From Actinomycetes bacterium (GTDB taxonomy: Bacteria; Actinomycetota; Actinomycetes; Streptosporangiales; Streptosporangiaceae), in assembly GCA_025964575.1 (NCBI GenBank), contig JAOPYO010000295.1, positions 1 to 50,109 of the forward strand: a DNA stretch of 50,109 nucleotides, given 5' to 3'. Numbering within the stretch: the first letter of the stretch is position 1; each line of letters starts with the position of its first letter. Positions 7,929 to 16,646 of this stretch are shown one piece after another. Below the pieces are notes generated by a model, which was not told the DNA's origin, did no database searches, and worked only from the letters and a program-made list of their open reading frames with translations. Position numbers and translations under genes: made by a program.

Positions 7929-9119
7929 TCAGGACGTGCCGAGAATCGATACGAAGCTCACCATCTCACCGGGATAGCCGCCGAGATTGTGGGTCAGCGC
8001 GAGCGACCGCGAACCATAGGTGGAAATCCGGCGGTCCGCAGGTGCCTCGCCACGCAACTGGAGCCAGGCCTCGAACATCATCCGCAGGCCCGTCGCGCCG
8101 ACCGGATGTCCGAAAGACTTCAGCCCGCCGTCCGGATTGACCGGGAGGACTCCGTCGAGGTCGTACGCGCCGTCCAGGATCCGCTTCCACGCAGAGCCCC
8201 TCTCGGCCAGCAGCAGATCCTCCATCAGCACCAGCTCGGTCGGGGTGAAGCAGTCGTGGACCTCGGCCATCGCCAGCTCCTCCAGCGGCGACTGGACGCC
8301 GGCCTGAGCGTAGGCCTCGCGCGCCGACGCGGCGATCTCGGGGAACGTCGTGTAGTCGTAGGCGGGATCCATCAGCCCTGATCCGTTGCCCGCGATGAGC
8401 GAGAGCGCCTTGATGAACAGCGGCTTGTCGGTGTAACGATGTGCGTCCTCGGCGCGCACCACAATGGCCGCGGCCGATCCGTCGGCGACACCCGCGCAGT
8501 CGAAGACCGAGAGTCGGCCGGCCACCGCAGGCATCGCGCACAGACGTTCGACCGACATCTCCCTGCGGAACTGGGCACGGGGATTGCGCGCGCCGTTGGC
8601 GTGATTCTTCGAGGCGATCCGCGCCAGCACCGTCCGCATCTCGCCGTCGGTGACCCCGTAGCGCCGGGCGTAGGCGGGGGCGACCATCGAGAACATCGCC
8701 GCCGCCGTCAGGGTGCGCTGGGTTCCGTCGTTCGGGATGGGAAAGGCGTTGAGTCCCTGATATCCGGAGTCCTTGACCTTCTCCACACCTACGGCCATGG
8801 CGATGTCGTAGGCGCCGCTCGCCACCGCATAGGCGGCCTGACGCAATGCTTCAGAACCCGTGGCGCAGTAGTTCTCCACCCGGGTGACCGGCTTGTCCTG
8901 CAGCTGCAGTGGCTTGGACAGTGTCAGGCCACTCATACCCGACTGGGCCGTGCCCAGCCAGAAGGCGTCGACTTGCTCCTTGTCCAGGCCGGCCGAGGCG
9001 AACGCCTCCCCCGTCGAGGCGAGCAGCAGCTGGTCGACGCCCTTATCCCAGTGCTCGGCGAAGCGGGTGCAGCCCATCCCGACGATGGCGACCCGGTCCT
9101 TGATTCCGTGTGAGCCCAT
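7929..9119 (-). CDS. Thiolase family protein of the SCP-x / lipid-transfer type
   Basis: A 396-residue thiolase-fold protein. Cys85 in NYCATGSEAL is at the acyl-enzyme position, AEVHDCFTPTE matches the HDCF block of SCP2-type thiolases, and FGHPVGATG is the C-terminal His motif. The second thiolase Cys loop is not obvious; the end reads THNLGGYPGEM. I chose the ATG at 9119, one base after the stop of the upstream gene, because the longer frame would overlap that gene. Relatives with an OB-fold partner perform thiolytic or retro-aldol C-C cleavage. The immediate coupling to the OB-fold fusion at 9121 suggests a complex of the Ltp2/ChsH2 or archaeal thiolase-DUF35 kind. Confidence 0.88.
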   Translation of the reverse strand: MGSHGIKDRVAIVGMGCTRFAEHWDKGVDQLLLASTGEAFASAGLDKEQVDAFWLGTAQSGMSGLTLSKPLQLQDKPVTRVENYCATGSEALRQAAYAVASGAYDIAMAVGVEKVKDSGYQGLNAFPIPNDGTQRTLTAAAMFSMVAPAYARRYGVTDGEMRTVLARIASKNHANGARNPRAQFRREMSVERLCAMPAVAGRLSVFDCAGVADGSAAAIVVRAEDAHRYTDKPLFIKALSLIAGNGSGLMDPAYDYTTFPEIAASAREAYAQAGVQSPLEELAMAEVHDCFTPTELVLMEDLLLAERGSAWKRILDGAYDLDGVLPVNPDGGLKSFGHPVGATGLRMMFEAWLQLRGEAPADRRISTYGSRSLALTHNLGGYPGEMVSFVSILGTS

Positions 9120-9120
9120 C

Positions 9121-10521
9121 TCAAACGTCCCCTTCCCGAGAGCGGAGCGGCTGGGCCTTCCAGAAGTAGTTGTGGATGCCATCCGCGGTGAACAGCTTGC
9201 GGAAGGTCAGTTCGACCCTGTCTCCGATGTCTATCTCCCGTTCGTCGACGTCGGTCAGCTCGATCGGCAACCGGCCACCGCCGTCGAAGTCGACGACGGC
9301 GAACACGACCGGCGGGCTCGGCGAATAGGCCAGCCGGTCGATAGTGAACGTGAGGATGGTCCCGGTGGCGTCCGACATGGGGGCCGGAGAGTCGTCGAGC
9401 GGTGACGGCGGCAGCCGGATCATCCCGTCCCGGCCTGTGGAACCGACGAAGCCGTACTTCCACGCCTGGTTACGGCGGGCGGCCGAGGCGGATGGACGCG
9501 CGGGCTCGGGCCGCCTCGGCGGCTCGACCGGCAGCATGCCCCGCCACGCCAGGAATGTCCCGTAGCTCACCGAGGTGCCCGCCGACAGCTGAGTGGCCAC
9601 CGGGTCAGTGATCGGGTGGTCAGCGAGCGCGGACGTCGTCCGCAGCACCATCGCGTCCGCCCCGTCAGCGAGAACGACGAGCACGATGATCTTGCCTGGG
9701 GGCTGGGTGACCGCCTCCTCCAACGCCGCGGCGAGCAGCAAAGCGGGCTGGGCGGCGCCGACGTTCCCCACGCCGGCGTCCAGACGATCGGCGATCCGGT
9801 CGGCCGGCACACCCGACCGGGCCGCGACACCGGCGGCCGCCCTGCCGTGCAGCCCAGCCACGATCAGCGTGCCGACCTCGTCGGCGCTGATGCCGGCCTT
9901 CTCCAGCACCACCTTGAGCGCCTCGCCGCCAAGGTCTCCGTACACGGTCTCGCCGAACCGCTCCTCCCAGACTCGCGAACTCGCCTCGGCGGGCGCCCTC
10001 CAGCGGTCGAGGAACTCCTCGGTCACCGACGCATTGCACACGAGCTCTGCGAGCACCGGCCCGTCGGAGTCGGAGCCGATCAGTAGCGCCGCGGCGCCGT
10101 CGCCCCCGGCCGCCTCGTCCGCACTACCGGGACGGCCGCCCCGGATGTCGGAAGCCGCCACCAGCACCGGCACTGCGGCGTCGCAGGCGGCCCGCACGGC
10201 GGCGAAGGCCGACCGCACCGATCCGACCGCGTCATAGGCCGGCACAGTCCGGTCCAGCCGGAGAGCGGCGTGGAGCGCGGTGGCGTTGGTCTTATCGAGG
10301 TACGGAGGCTGTGTGGTGGCGAACCATACCGCGCCCGGTGAGGCACCGGCCCCGCTCAGCGTGCGGCGGGCGGCGGCGACCGCGAGAGTCGTCGCGTCCT
10401 CGTCATAGGAGGCCACCGTACGGGTGCCGGTGCCTCCCCCGGTCCCCGCGACAGGCCTGATGGCCTTGCGGTCGAGTCTTCCATGGGGCAGGTAGGCGCC
10501 CCAGGCCAGGATTCCGCGCAT
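9121..10521 (-). CDS. HMG-CoA synthase-like domain fused to OB-fold (DUF35) domain
   Basis: About 466 residues. Roughly residues 1-330 resemble a 3-oxoacyl/HMG-CoA synthase fold (ILAWGAYLP, YDEDATTLAVAAARR, NVGAAQPALLL). After a Pro/Arg-rich linker, residues ~360-466 form an OB-fold of the DUF35 type (GTILTFTIDRLAYSP, PIELTDVDE, IDIGDRVELTF). The nucleophile region reads AVGSVRSAF and has no Cys, and the OB domain lacks the zinc-ribbon Cys residues. The first domain is therefore probably structural or non-classical. In archaea a DUF35 protein bridges thiolase and HMG-CoA synthase; here two of these parts are fused and the third is the next gene, 1 nt away. The start is uncertain: ATGs at 10521, 10530 and 10548 all lack a Shine-Dalgarno, so leaderless translation is possible. 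Confidence 0.8.
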   Translation of the reverse strand: MRGILAWGAYLPHGRLDRKAIRPVAGTGGGTGTRTVASYDEDATTLAVAAARRTLSGAGASPGAVWFATTQPPYLDKTNATALHAALRLDRTVPAYDAVGSVRSAFAAVRAACDAAVPVLVAASDIRGGRPGSADEAAGGDGAAALLIGSDSDGPVLAELVCNASVTEEFLDRWRAPAEASSRVWEERFGETVYGDLGGEALKVVLEKAGISADEVGTLIVAGLHGRAAAGVAARSGVPADRIADRLDAGVGNVGAAQPALLLAAALEEAVTQPPGKIIVLVVLADGADAMVLRTTSALADHPITDPVATQLSAGTSVSYGTFLAWRGMLPVEPPRRPEPARPSASAARRNQAWKYGFVGSTGRDGMIRLPPSPLDDSPAPMSDATGTILTFTIDRLAYSPSPPVVFAVVDFDGGGRLPIELTDVDEREIDIGDRVELTFRKLFTADGIHNYFWKAQPLRSREGDV

Positions 10522-10553
10522 GCGGCCCATGCTAAACGAATATTGCATAAAAG

Positions 10554-10565
10554 ATCTAATCTACA
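10554..10565. promoter_or_regulatory. Shared promoter word ATCTAATCTACA
   Basis: This 12-mer lies in the short AT-rich divergent spacer between the HMGCS-like and CoA-transferase genes. The identical 12-mer occurs at 15141-15152, in the divergent spacer of the ligase and amidohydrolase genes. The part AGAT-CTA-ATCT is an imperfect dyad. A common regulator for both promoters is inferred. Confidence 0.5.
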
Positions 10566-10573
10566 ATTGGCCT

Positions 10574-11803
10574 ATGCTCATGACAGAAGATGCAACATCC
10601 GGACTTCCGCTGCAGGGAGTCCGTGTCCTGGCGCTCGAGCAGATGCAGGCGCTCCCCTACGCGACGCAACTGCTCGCCCGGCTCGGCGCCGACGTGGTGA
10701 AGGTGGAGCCGGTCGGCATGGGCGACTCGGGGCGGGGGTCGTTGCCGGCCATGACCGACCCCGAGGGGCGACCGGTCGGGGCCACGTTCCTGCGCAACAA
10801 TCTCGGCAAGCGCAGCGTGTGCGTCAACCTCAAGGACCCTCGGGGCCGGGACCTGGTCCTGACCATGGCGCCCCGGTTCGACGTCATCGCTGAGAATTCC
10901 AAGGCAGGCGCTATGGCCCGGCTCGGCCTGGGGTACCAGGACATTCACGCCGTCCATCCGGCGGGCGTGTACGTATCGGTGTCGGGTTTCGGCAACACCG
11001 TCCCCACCCCCTACGGCGACTGGCCCGCGTTCGCTCCCATCGTCGAGGCCATGTCCGGGATCTATGAGATGAAGCGGGTCGGCGACCAGCCTCCCACGGT
11101 CGCACCCGTGGGTGCGTTGGGCGACATCGGCGCCGCGCTGTTCGCCTCGATCGGCATCCTGGCCGCGCTGCGCCACCGTGAACAGACCGGGCAGGGCCAG
11201 TACGTCGACATCGCCATGTTCGACTCCATGATCGCGATGACCGACATCGTGACCAACTTCTGGTCCATGGGCCTGCGAGGCGGCAACCTCGGCCCCTTGA
11301 TCATGCACGGCTTCCGCGCGAAGGACGGCTGGTTCGTCCTGCAGGTCGGCCGCGAGCCGCACTTCGCACGCCTGGTGGAGCTGATCGGGCAGCCCCACCT
11401 GGCGACCGATCCGCGCTTCGCGACCCGCCAGGGCTGGGTCGACCACCTCGAGACCGTCCTCAGACCGGCGATCGAGACGTGGGCGTCGCGGCTGACCAAG
11501 GCCGAGGCGTGTCACCGGCTCGGTACGGCCGGCATCGCCGCGGGCCCCTGCCTCAGCGACGCCGAGGTGGTCACCGATCCGCACGTGGCGTCCAGATCGA
11601 TGCTGGTGGAGTTGCCACGCACCGACGGAATCGACCAGCCCGTCCTGATTCCCGGCAATCCCGTCCGGCTGAGCGCGGTCCCCGCCTCTCCGGAGACCCG
11701 GCCCCCTTGGCTGGGTGAGCACACGGACGCCGTCCTCGCAGCCGAGCTCGGCCTTGAACCCCACGAACTGCAGGCGCTTCGCGCCGACGGCGTCATCTCC
11801 TGA
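10574..11803 (+). CDS. Family III (CaiB/BaiF) CoA-transferase
   Basis: A 409-residue protein of standard length. LARLGADVVKVEP is the N-terminal CoA-binding stretch; SVSGFG and ALGDIGAALFASIGILAAL are family blocks, and Asp184 in the latter is the residue that forms the aspartyl-acyl anhydride. The C-terminus reads LGEHTDAVLAAELGL, also typical. It moves CoA between carboxylic acids, or may act as a racemase-like relative. The ATG at 10574 is chosen because upstream frame would run through the promoter; another ATG follows two codons later. It is divergent from the HMGCS-like/thiolase operon and shares its promoter region, so a linked role is likely. Confidence 0.9.
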   Translation: MLMTEDATSGLPLQGVRVLALEQMQALPYATQLLARLGADVVKVEPVGMGDSGRGSLPAMTDPEGRPVGATFLRNNLGKRSVCVNLKDPRGRDLVLTMAPRFDVIAENSKAGAMARLGLGYQDIHAVHPAGVYVSVSGFGNTVPTPYGDWPAFAPIVEAMSGIYEMKRVGDQPPTVAPVGALGDIGAALFASIGILAALRHREQTGQGQYVDIAMFDSMIAMTDIVTNFWSMGLRGGNLGPLIMHGFRAKDGWFVLQVGREPHFARLVELIGQPHLATDPRFATRQGWVDHLETVLRPAIETWASRLTKAEACHRLGTAGIAAGPCLSDAEVVTDPHVASRSMLVELPRTDGIDQPVLIPGNPVRLSAVPASPETRPPWLGEHTDAVLAAELGLEPHELQALRADGVIS

Positions 11804-11868
11804 CGCCGCGCCCTGTTCCATATGTTTTATCCCAATGGCGGCCAGAGTTCGGACATCACATGCCCGGT

Positions 11869-12570
11869 TCACTGTGGAGACGCAGCGGTCTTGGCACGTT
11901 CCAGGAGCCGTTCGAGGTCCTCGCGGCTCATCACGGCGAACACACCGACGGCCTCGACCGTCACCTGCCCGTCCTGTACGAGTCGCCCCACGGTCCGCAC
12001 CCGCGAGCCATCGAGCTCCTCCACCTCGGCCTCGAAGGTGCACGGCGTATTCAGGGCGGTCGGACGACGGTAGGTGATGTCCAGCCGAACGGTCGGCCCC
12101 TGGACGTCCGCGACGAAGTTGGCCGCAGCACAGGCCAGGTCGAACGACGCGGCCAGGGCCCCGCCGTGGACGCAGCCGGGCGGGCCCTCATAGGGGCGGG
12201 AGAACGATCCGGTCAGCACCGCCCTCTTGCCGATGAACGACACCGTCAAGGGAGGGGCCAGAGGGCTGTGCCGGCCGACCATGAGGTCGAACGGGGTCCG
12301 GGTCGCCATACTCGCCGCCAAATCCGTGCGCTGCACCTCGGGCAGCCAGGTCTTTCCTGGCAGCGGGTCGGGAACATGCTGTTGCAGAACGTCGGCGATG
12401 GCTTCCAGTTCCCTCGCCGCTGCCAGGGTGAGCGCATCGGGAGCGGTGGTGGCGGTGCACAATTCGATCAAACGACGAACTGCGTCGGCCAGTGCCGCCG
12501 AACCGTCCACCCGTCCGATGAGGATCGGGTGGACGGCATCGATGGCCGGGCCGGAGAGGTTGTGACTCAT
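11869..12570 (-). CDS. PaaI-type hotdog thioesterase
   Basis: A 233-residue protein with a helical N-terminal extension of about 95 residues and a C-terminal hotdog domain. The block GPPGCVHGGALAASFDLACA carries the HGG turn and the acidic residue on the central helix seen in PaaI/acyl-CoA thioesterases. The strand VRLDITYRRPTALNTP also fits. It would hydrolyse an acyl-CoA and release CoA, possibly to rescue dead-end intermediates. GGGG precedes the ATG. It lies 70 bp downstream of the crotonase at 12641, in the same direction, and may be the last gene of that operon. Confidence 0.8.
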   Translation of the reverse strand: MSHNLSGPAIDAVHPILIGRVDGSAALADAVRRLIELCTATTAPDALTLAAARELEAIADVLQQHVPDPLPGKTWLPEVQRTDLAASMATRTPFDLMVGRHSPLAPPLTVSFIGKRAVLTGSFSRPYEGPPGCVHGGALAASFDLACAAANFVADVQGPTVRLDITYRRPTALNTPCTFEAEVEELDGSRVRTVGRLVQDGQVTVEAVGVFAVMSREDLERLLERAKTAASPQ

Positions 12571-12640
12571 AGTGACCCCTGTTTCTTCGACCCTGGCATC
12601 CGGCGCCTAGTCGCACCGCCGACAAGGCGCCGGACGCCGG

Positions 12641-13456
12641 TCACAGTCGCTCGCCGGTGCGGAAGGGCTCGGGTACCCAATCAGGTTCCCGTTTCTCCGC
12701 GAATGCCCGGGTACCCTCGACCATTTCCTCGTTGAACAGCAACGCGTCGAAGGTCATCCGGTCGACCCGGTCGTAGTTGTCGTTGACGATCCGCTTGATG
12801 TGCAGGCGCGCCTGGGGCGCGGTCCGGCAGATCTGAATCGCCACCTGTTCCGCGACGACGCAGACCTGCTCGTCGGGCACGACCCGAGCGAACATGCCCC
12901 AGGCTTCTGCCTCCTGCGCGGTGACGACCCGACCGGTCAGCAGCATGTCCCTGGCCCGGGCGATGCCGATCTGGCCGGGGAGGTAGGCGGCGTAACCGGT
13001 GTCGGCGATCCCGCGCAGCAGTTCTGGCGCGCGCACGGTGACGCTTTCCCCGGCGACGGCGACGTCCGACAGCATCGCGATGAGAAGACCGCCGCCCTGG
13101 GCGATGCCGTTCACAGCGGACACCACGGGCTTGGGCGAACGCCTGATCGCCTCGAACGGGGTGGAGTCGTTCCCGAGCAGATCCGGGAAGTCGAGCCACC
13201 GGTCGGGCTCACGGCCGCGCAGCTCTCCACCGGGCATGAACGTGTCGCCCGTGCCGGTGATGATGAGGGCCGCCAGGTCGGGGTCGCGGTTGAGCAGGTC
13301 CACGGCCCGGCGGATGCCGAAGTACATCGCGCTGGTCAGCGCGTTGCGTGAGTCCGGCCGGTCGACGATGCACCAGGCCAGCGGGCCCTGCCGTTCGAAG
13401 CGTAGGTACGGGCTGCCGAGGTCGTCGCCCTTGAGCCCCAAGGGTTCGGTGCTCAT
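12641..13456 (-). CDS. Enoyl-CoA hydratase/isomerase family protein
   Basis: A 271-residue crotonase with CIVDRPDSRNALTS, the pocket TFMPGGELRG, the oxyanion loop SAVNGIAQGGGLLIA and APELLRGIADTG. The first catalytic Glu is retained in PELL, while the second position appears to be Asp in ARARDMLLTG, so hydration or a related reaction is plausible. Its ATG overlaps the stop of the upstream ligase by one base (TGATG), which indicates translational coupling: the ligase product, after dehydrogenation, may be its substrate. Unlike the DPH-type crotonases of this window it keeps an acidic first position. Confidence 0.88.
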   Translation of the reverse strand: MSTEPLGLKGDDLGSPYLRFERQGPLAWCIVDRPDSRNALTSAMYFGIRRAVDLLNRDPDLAALIITGTGDTFMPGGELRGREPDRWLDFPDLLGNDSTPFEAIRRSPKPVVSAVNGIAQGGGLLIAMLSDVAVAGESVTVRAPELLRGIADTGYAAYLPGQIGIARARDMLLTGRVVTAQEAEAWGMFARVVPDEQVCVVAEQVAIQICRTAPQARLHIKRIVNDNYDRVDRMTFDALLFNEEMVEGTRAFAEKREPDWVPEPFRTGERL

Positions 13457-15090
13457 CAGCGACGCTCGAAGGTCACGCCGGCCATCTCGCGGTCCCAGGT
13501 CGAGGCGGTGACGCCCTCGCTCTTGAGGAGATGTTTGGTGGTACGCCCGGTCTGGCTGATGGGCAATTCGTTCCGGAACTCAAAGTAGCGCGGGACCGCG
13601 TAGTAGGGCAGATGGTCGACCGACCAGCGGCAGAGGGACTCCTCCGTTAGCGATGCTCCCTGCTTCAACACGACCGTCGCCTTGACATCGTCTTCACTGA
13701 TCTCGCTGCTTACCGCGTGCACGCACACATCCTTCACATCGGGGTGCTCGTGGAACACCTTCTCCAGCTCCCAGCTCGAGATGTTCTCGCCACGCCGTCG
13801 CATGTAGTCGGCCTTGCGGTCGACGAAGAACAGGTAATCGTCCTCGTCGATCCTGCCGATGTCCCCGGTGTGGAACCACAGGTTCCGCCATGCGGTGACG
13901 GTCGCCTCCGGCCGTTGCCAGTAACCCTCGTACATCACGTGCGGCATGCGAGGACGGCAGACGATCTCACCCTCCTCCCCCGCCGGCACCTCCTGGTCGT
14001 CGTCGTCGAAGATCTTCACATCGAAGGTCTCGGAGTTGACGATGCCCGCCGAACCCGGCTTGCCCTGACGTCCGAGCGGCAGCCAGGAGATCAGCGACGC
14101 CTCCGTCGTGCCGTAGGCGTTGCTGAAGGTCCTGACGCCGAACCTGTCACGGTAGAGGTCGTCGATCTCCGGCGGCATCGGCGCACCGGTGAGCAGCCGC
14201 AGCGTCTGGTTGGCTTCGGAACCGGAGGCGTGCTTGGCCTGCGGATGATCGTCGGCCCGAGCGACCAGAATGGCGAGCGAACCGAGCAGGGACGCGATCG
14301 TCGCTCCGGTGCGATTGATCTCGGGCCAGAACCCCGAGACCGAGAACCTGCGGGCCAGCGACGCACGGCCGCCACTGATCAGCGTCCCGGTGAGCATGCA
14401 CGAGATGGCGTTGAAGTGGAACAGCGGCAGCGGGCTCCACACCACGTCCTCGGCGGTACGCCCCCAGGAGGAGATGATCTGGCGAGCGATCGACAGATGG
14501 TAGGTGTGGCTGAGCGCGCATCCCTTGGATGGCCCGGTCGTCCCCCCGGTGTAGACGATCGTTCCGAGATCGGCAGGACGCACCAGCACACCCGGCCGCC
14601 TGTCATCGGCTCCCAACAGGTCGTCCCACGCGTGCACGGTGGACCGCACTCCACTCAGGCCGGTACCGTGCCGGTCCCCCGCCACCACCAGGTGACGGAC
14701 CGACTCGATGGAGTCGAGCACCTCGGTCGGCCGATCGGAGAGGTCGTCCTGCGCGATGACCACGGAGGTGGCGGCGTCCGACAACTGATGCCGCAGCAGC
14801 GGGCCCTTCAATGCGGTGTTGACGGGAACCGAGATCGCCCCGAGCTTGTGGATGGCGAACCACGAGATCACCGCAGCGGGGCTGTTCTCCAGCATCGTGG
14901 CCACCGTGGAACCGTGCGCGACGCCCAGATCGGCCAGGCCGTTGGCGACACGGTTGGCCTCCCGGTCGAGCTCCGCGGCGGTGTAGGCCGTGCCGCACAC
15001 GTCGAGGAACGGGCCCTCCGGGTCATGATCTAGGCGAGCATCCAGCAGATCGAGCAGTGTTCGCTGCTCACCGTCCACCCAATCGGACAT
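13456..15090 (-). CDS. Acyl-CoA synthetase (AMP-binding, CaiC-like)
   Basis: A 544-residue ANL-superfamily ligase. TIVYTGGTTGPSKG is the phosphate loop, SNAYGTTEAS the A5 motif, WFHTGDIGRIDEDDY the A7 motif and RKADYMRRRGENISSWELE the hinge. Near the C-terminus, where the adenylation Lys usually sits as GK, the sequence reads SQTGRTTKHLLKSEG, so Lys appears replaced by Arg; this may weaken adenylation or shift the role to the neighbouring Lys. It would activate a carboxylic acid with ATP and CoA. AAGGAG lies 6 nt upstream of the ATG. It is first in a leftward operon with a coupled crotonase, and divergent from the amidohydrolase at 15269. Confidence 0.92.
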   Translation of the reverse strand: MSDWVDGEQRTLLDLLDARLDHDPEGPFLDVCGTAYTAAELDREANRVANGLADLGVAHGSTVATMLENSPAAVISWFAIHKLGAISVPVNTALKGPLLRHQLSDAATSVVIAQDDLSDRPTEVLDSIESVRHLVVAGDRHGTGLSGVRSTVHAWDDLLGADDRRPGVLVRPADLGTIVYTGGTTGPSKGCALSHTYHLSIARQIISSWGRTAEDVVWSPLPLFHFNAISCMLTGTLISGGRASLARRFSVSGFWPEINRTGATIASLLGSLAILVARADDHPQAKHASGSEANQTLRLLTGAPMPPEIDDLYRDRFGVRTFSNAYGTTEASLISWLPLGRQGKPGSAGIVNSETFDVKIFDDDDQEVPAGEEGEIVCRPRMPHVMYEGYWQRPEATVTAWRNLWFHTGDIGRIDEDDYLFFVDRKADYMRRRGENISSWELEKVFHEHPDVKDVCVHAVSSEISEDDVKATVVLKQGASLTEESLCRWSVDHLPYYAVPRYFEFRNELPISQTGRTTKHLLKSEGVTASTWDREMAGVTFERR

Positions 15091-15140
15091 TCCAGCTCCT
15101 TCGCCTGAGACCCGAGATCTAGCGCAAACATGAATACATT

Positions 15141-15224
15141 ATCTAATCTACATCTCACCTCCCAACCCTTGAGCTCGCCCCTTGTGGACTAGTTCGAACT
15201 GCGGTTCACTCAACTGGTACCAGT
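15141..15224. promoter_or_regulatory. Divergent promoter with shared word and two palindromes
   Basis: In the 178-bp spacer, ATCTAATCTACA at 15141-15152 repeats the word found at 10554. Two further perfect palindromes follow: AGTTCGAACT at 15191-15200 and ACTGGTACCAGT at 15213-15224, with centres 23 bp apart. They lie about 50-75 bp upstream of the amidohydrolase start and look like paired operator sites. Confidence 0.45.
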
Positions 15225-15268
15225 GTTCAGAGCACCTCGTCCACCCACCTACCACCTCGAGGAGACCC

Positions 15269-16549
15269 GTGAACGCCGAAGACATGATCATGATCAGCGT
15301 GGACGACCACGTGGTCGAGCCGCCCGACCTGTTCGACAACCACATCCCCGAGCGTTTCCGCGACAGCGCGCCGAAGGTCATCCGGCAGAGCGACGGCTCG
15401 GACGTGTGGACCTTCAACGGGTCGAACATCCCCAACATCGGCCTCAACGCCGTCGCCGGACGCCCCAAGGAGGAGTACGGCATCGAGCCGACCGCGTTCT
15501 CGGAGATCCGACCCGGGACCTACGACATCCATGAGCGCATCAAGGACATGAACGCCGGCGGTCTGCTGGCCTCCATGAACTTCCCGTCCTTCCCGGGCTT
15601 CAGCGGTCGCATCTTCGCCACGGCCGAGGACAAGGATCTGGCCCTGGCCGTCCTGCGCGCCTACAACGACTGGCACATTCAGGAGTGGGCGGGCACCTAC
15701 CCGGGCCGGATCATTCCGATGGCGCTGCCGGTCCTGTGGGACGCCGAGGAATGCGCCCGTGAGGTCCACCGCGTCGCCGCCCTGGGGTGCCACTCCCTCA
15801 CCTTCACCGAGAACCCCGCCACCCTCGGTTACCCGAGCTTCCACAACGAGTACTGGGACCCGCTGTGGAAGGCCGTCTCAGATGAGAACGTCGTCGTGTC
15901 GATTCACCTGGGCTCCTCCGGCCAGCTGTCGGTCACCGCCCCCGACGCCCCGGTCGACGTCATGATCACGCTGCAGCCCATGAACATCTGCCAGGCCGCC
16001 GCCGACCTGCTGTGGTCGCGCGTAATCAAGAAGTTCCCCGACATCAAGTTCGCCCTGTCCGAGGGCGGGACCGGATGGATCCCGTACTTCCTGGACCGCG
16101 TCGACCGCACCTACGACATGCACCACCTGTGGACCGGACAGGACTTCGGCGGGAAGCTGCCGAGCGAGGTCTTCCGCGAGCACTTCCTGACCTGTTTCAT
16201 CTCCGACCCGGTCGGCGTCCAGCTCCGCCACCTCATCGGCTTGGACAACATCGCCTGGGAGTGCGACTACCCGCACTCGGACTCCTCCTGGCCGAACGCG
16301 CCCGAGGAGCTGGCGGCCGTCGCGAAGGACGTGCCCGCCGACGAACTCAACAAGATCACCTACGAGAACGCGATGCGCTGGTACTCCTTCGACCCCTTCA
16401 CGCATCGTCCCAAGAAGCAGAGCACGGTCGGCGCTCTGCGCGCCGAGGCCGGCGACCACGACGTCAGCATCCAGTCCCGGGACACTGGCCGATTCGAGAG
16501 GTCGGTCGGCATCAACATCGGCGAGCTGGCGAAGTCGGCCACCGCCTGA
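15269..16549 (+). CDS. Amidohydrolase family protein (COG2159, ACMSD-like)
   Basis: A 426-residue metal-dependent TIM-barrel protein. SVDDHVVEP gives the Asp-x-His metal ligands, SIHLGSSG the barrel His, and ECDYPHSDSSWP the strand-8 Asp. YNDWHIQEW and PGRIIPMALP are subfamily blocks shared with the other amidohydrolases here. The GTG at 15269 is taken as start because GAGGAG lies 4 nt upstream and the protein then begins MNAEDMIMISVDDH; the longer frame runs into the promoter palindromes. Likely reaction: hydrolytic ring opening or decarboxylation of a pathway intermediate, not known. The neighbour across the promoter is an acyl-CoA ligase, so both may serve one substrate. Confidence 0.9.
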   Translation: MNAEDMIMISVDDHVVEPPDLFDNHIPERFRDSAPKVIRQSDGSDVWTFNGSNIPNIGLNAVAGRPKEEYGIEPTAFSEIRPGTYDIHERIKDMNAGGLLASMNFPSFPGFSGRIFATAEDKDLALAVLRAYNDWHIQEWAGTYPGRIIPMALPVLWDAEECAREVHRVAALGCHSLTFTENPATLGYPSFHNEYWDPLWKAVSDENVVVSIHLGSSGQLSVTAPDAPVDVMITLQPMNICQAAADLLWSRVIKKFPDIKFALSEGGTGWIPYFLDRVDRTYDMHHLWTGQDFGGKLPSEVFREHFLTCFISDPVGVQLRHLIGLDNIAWECDYPHSDSSWPNAPEELAAVAKDVPADELNKITYENAMRWYSFDPFTHRPKKQSTVGALRAEAGDHDVSIQSRDTGRFERSVGINIGELAKSATA

Positions 16550-16646
16550 TCTTCAGCGCCGCGGCGTCCCCAGAAAGCGTCACGCCCGCAGACCGCCGGC
16601 CCCTGCCACGCGGGCCTGGGTTCGGTGTTCTGTGGGTGTTCGCTGG

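Noticed and set aside
9121-10521. Active HMG-CoA synthase (mevalonate pathway)
   Set aside because: No Cys at the nucleophile region and fusion to an OB-fold domain; no other mevalonate gene nearby.
10556-12043. 495-codon leftward ORF
   Set aside because: Antisense to the CoA-transferase at 10574; low-complexity composition and no start signal.
13717-15033. 438-codon rightward ORF
   Set aside because: Antisense shadow of the ligase at 13456.
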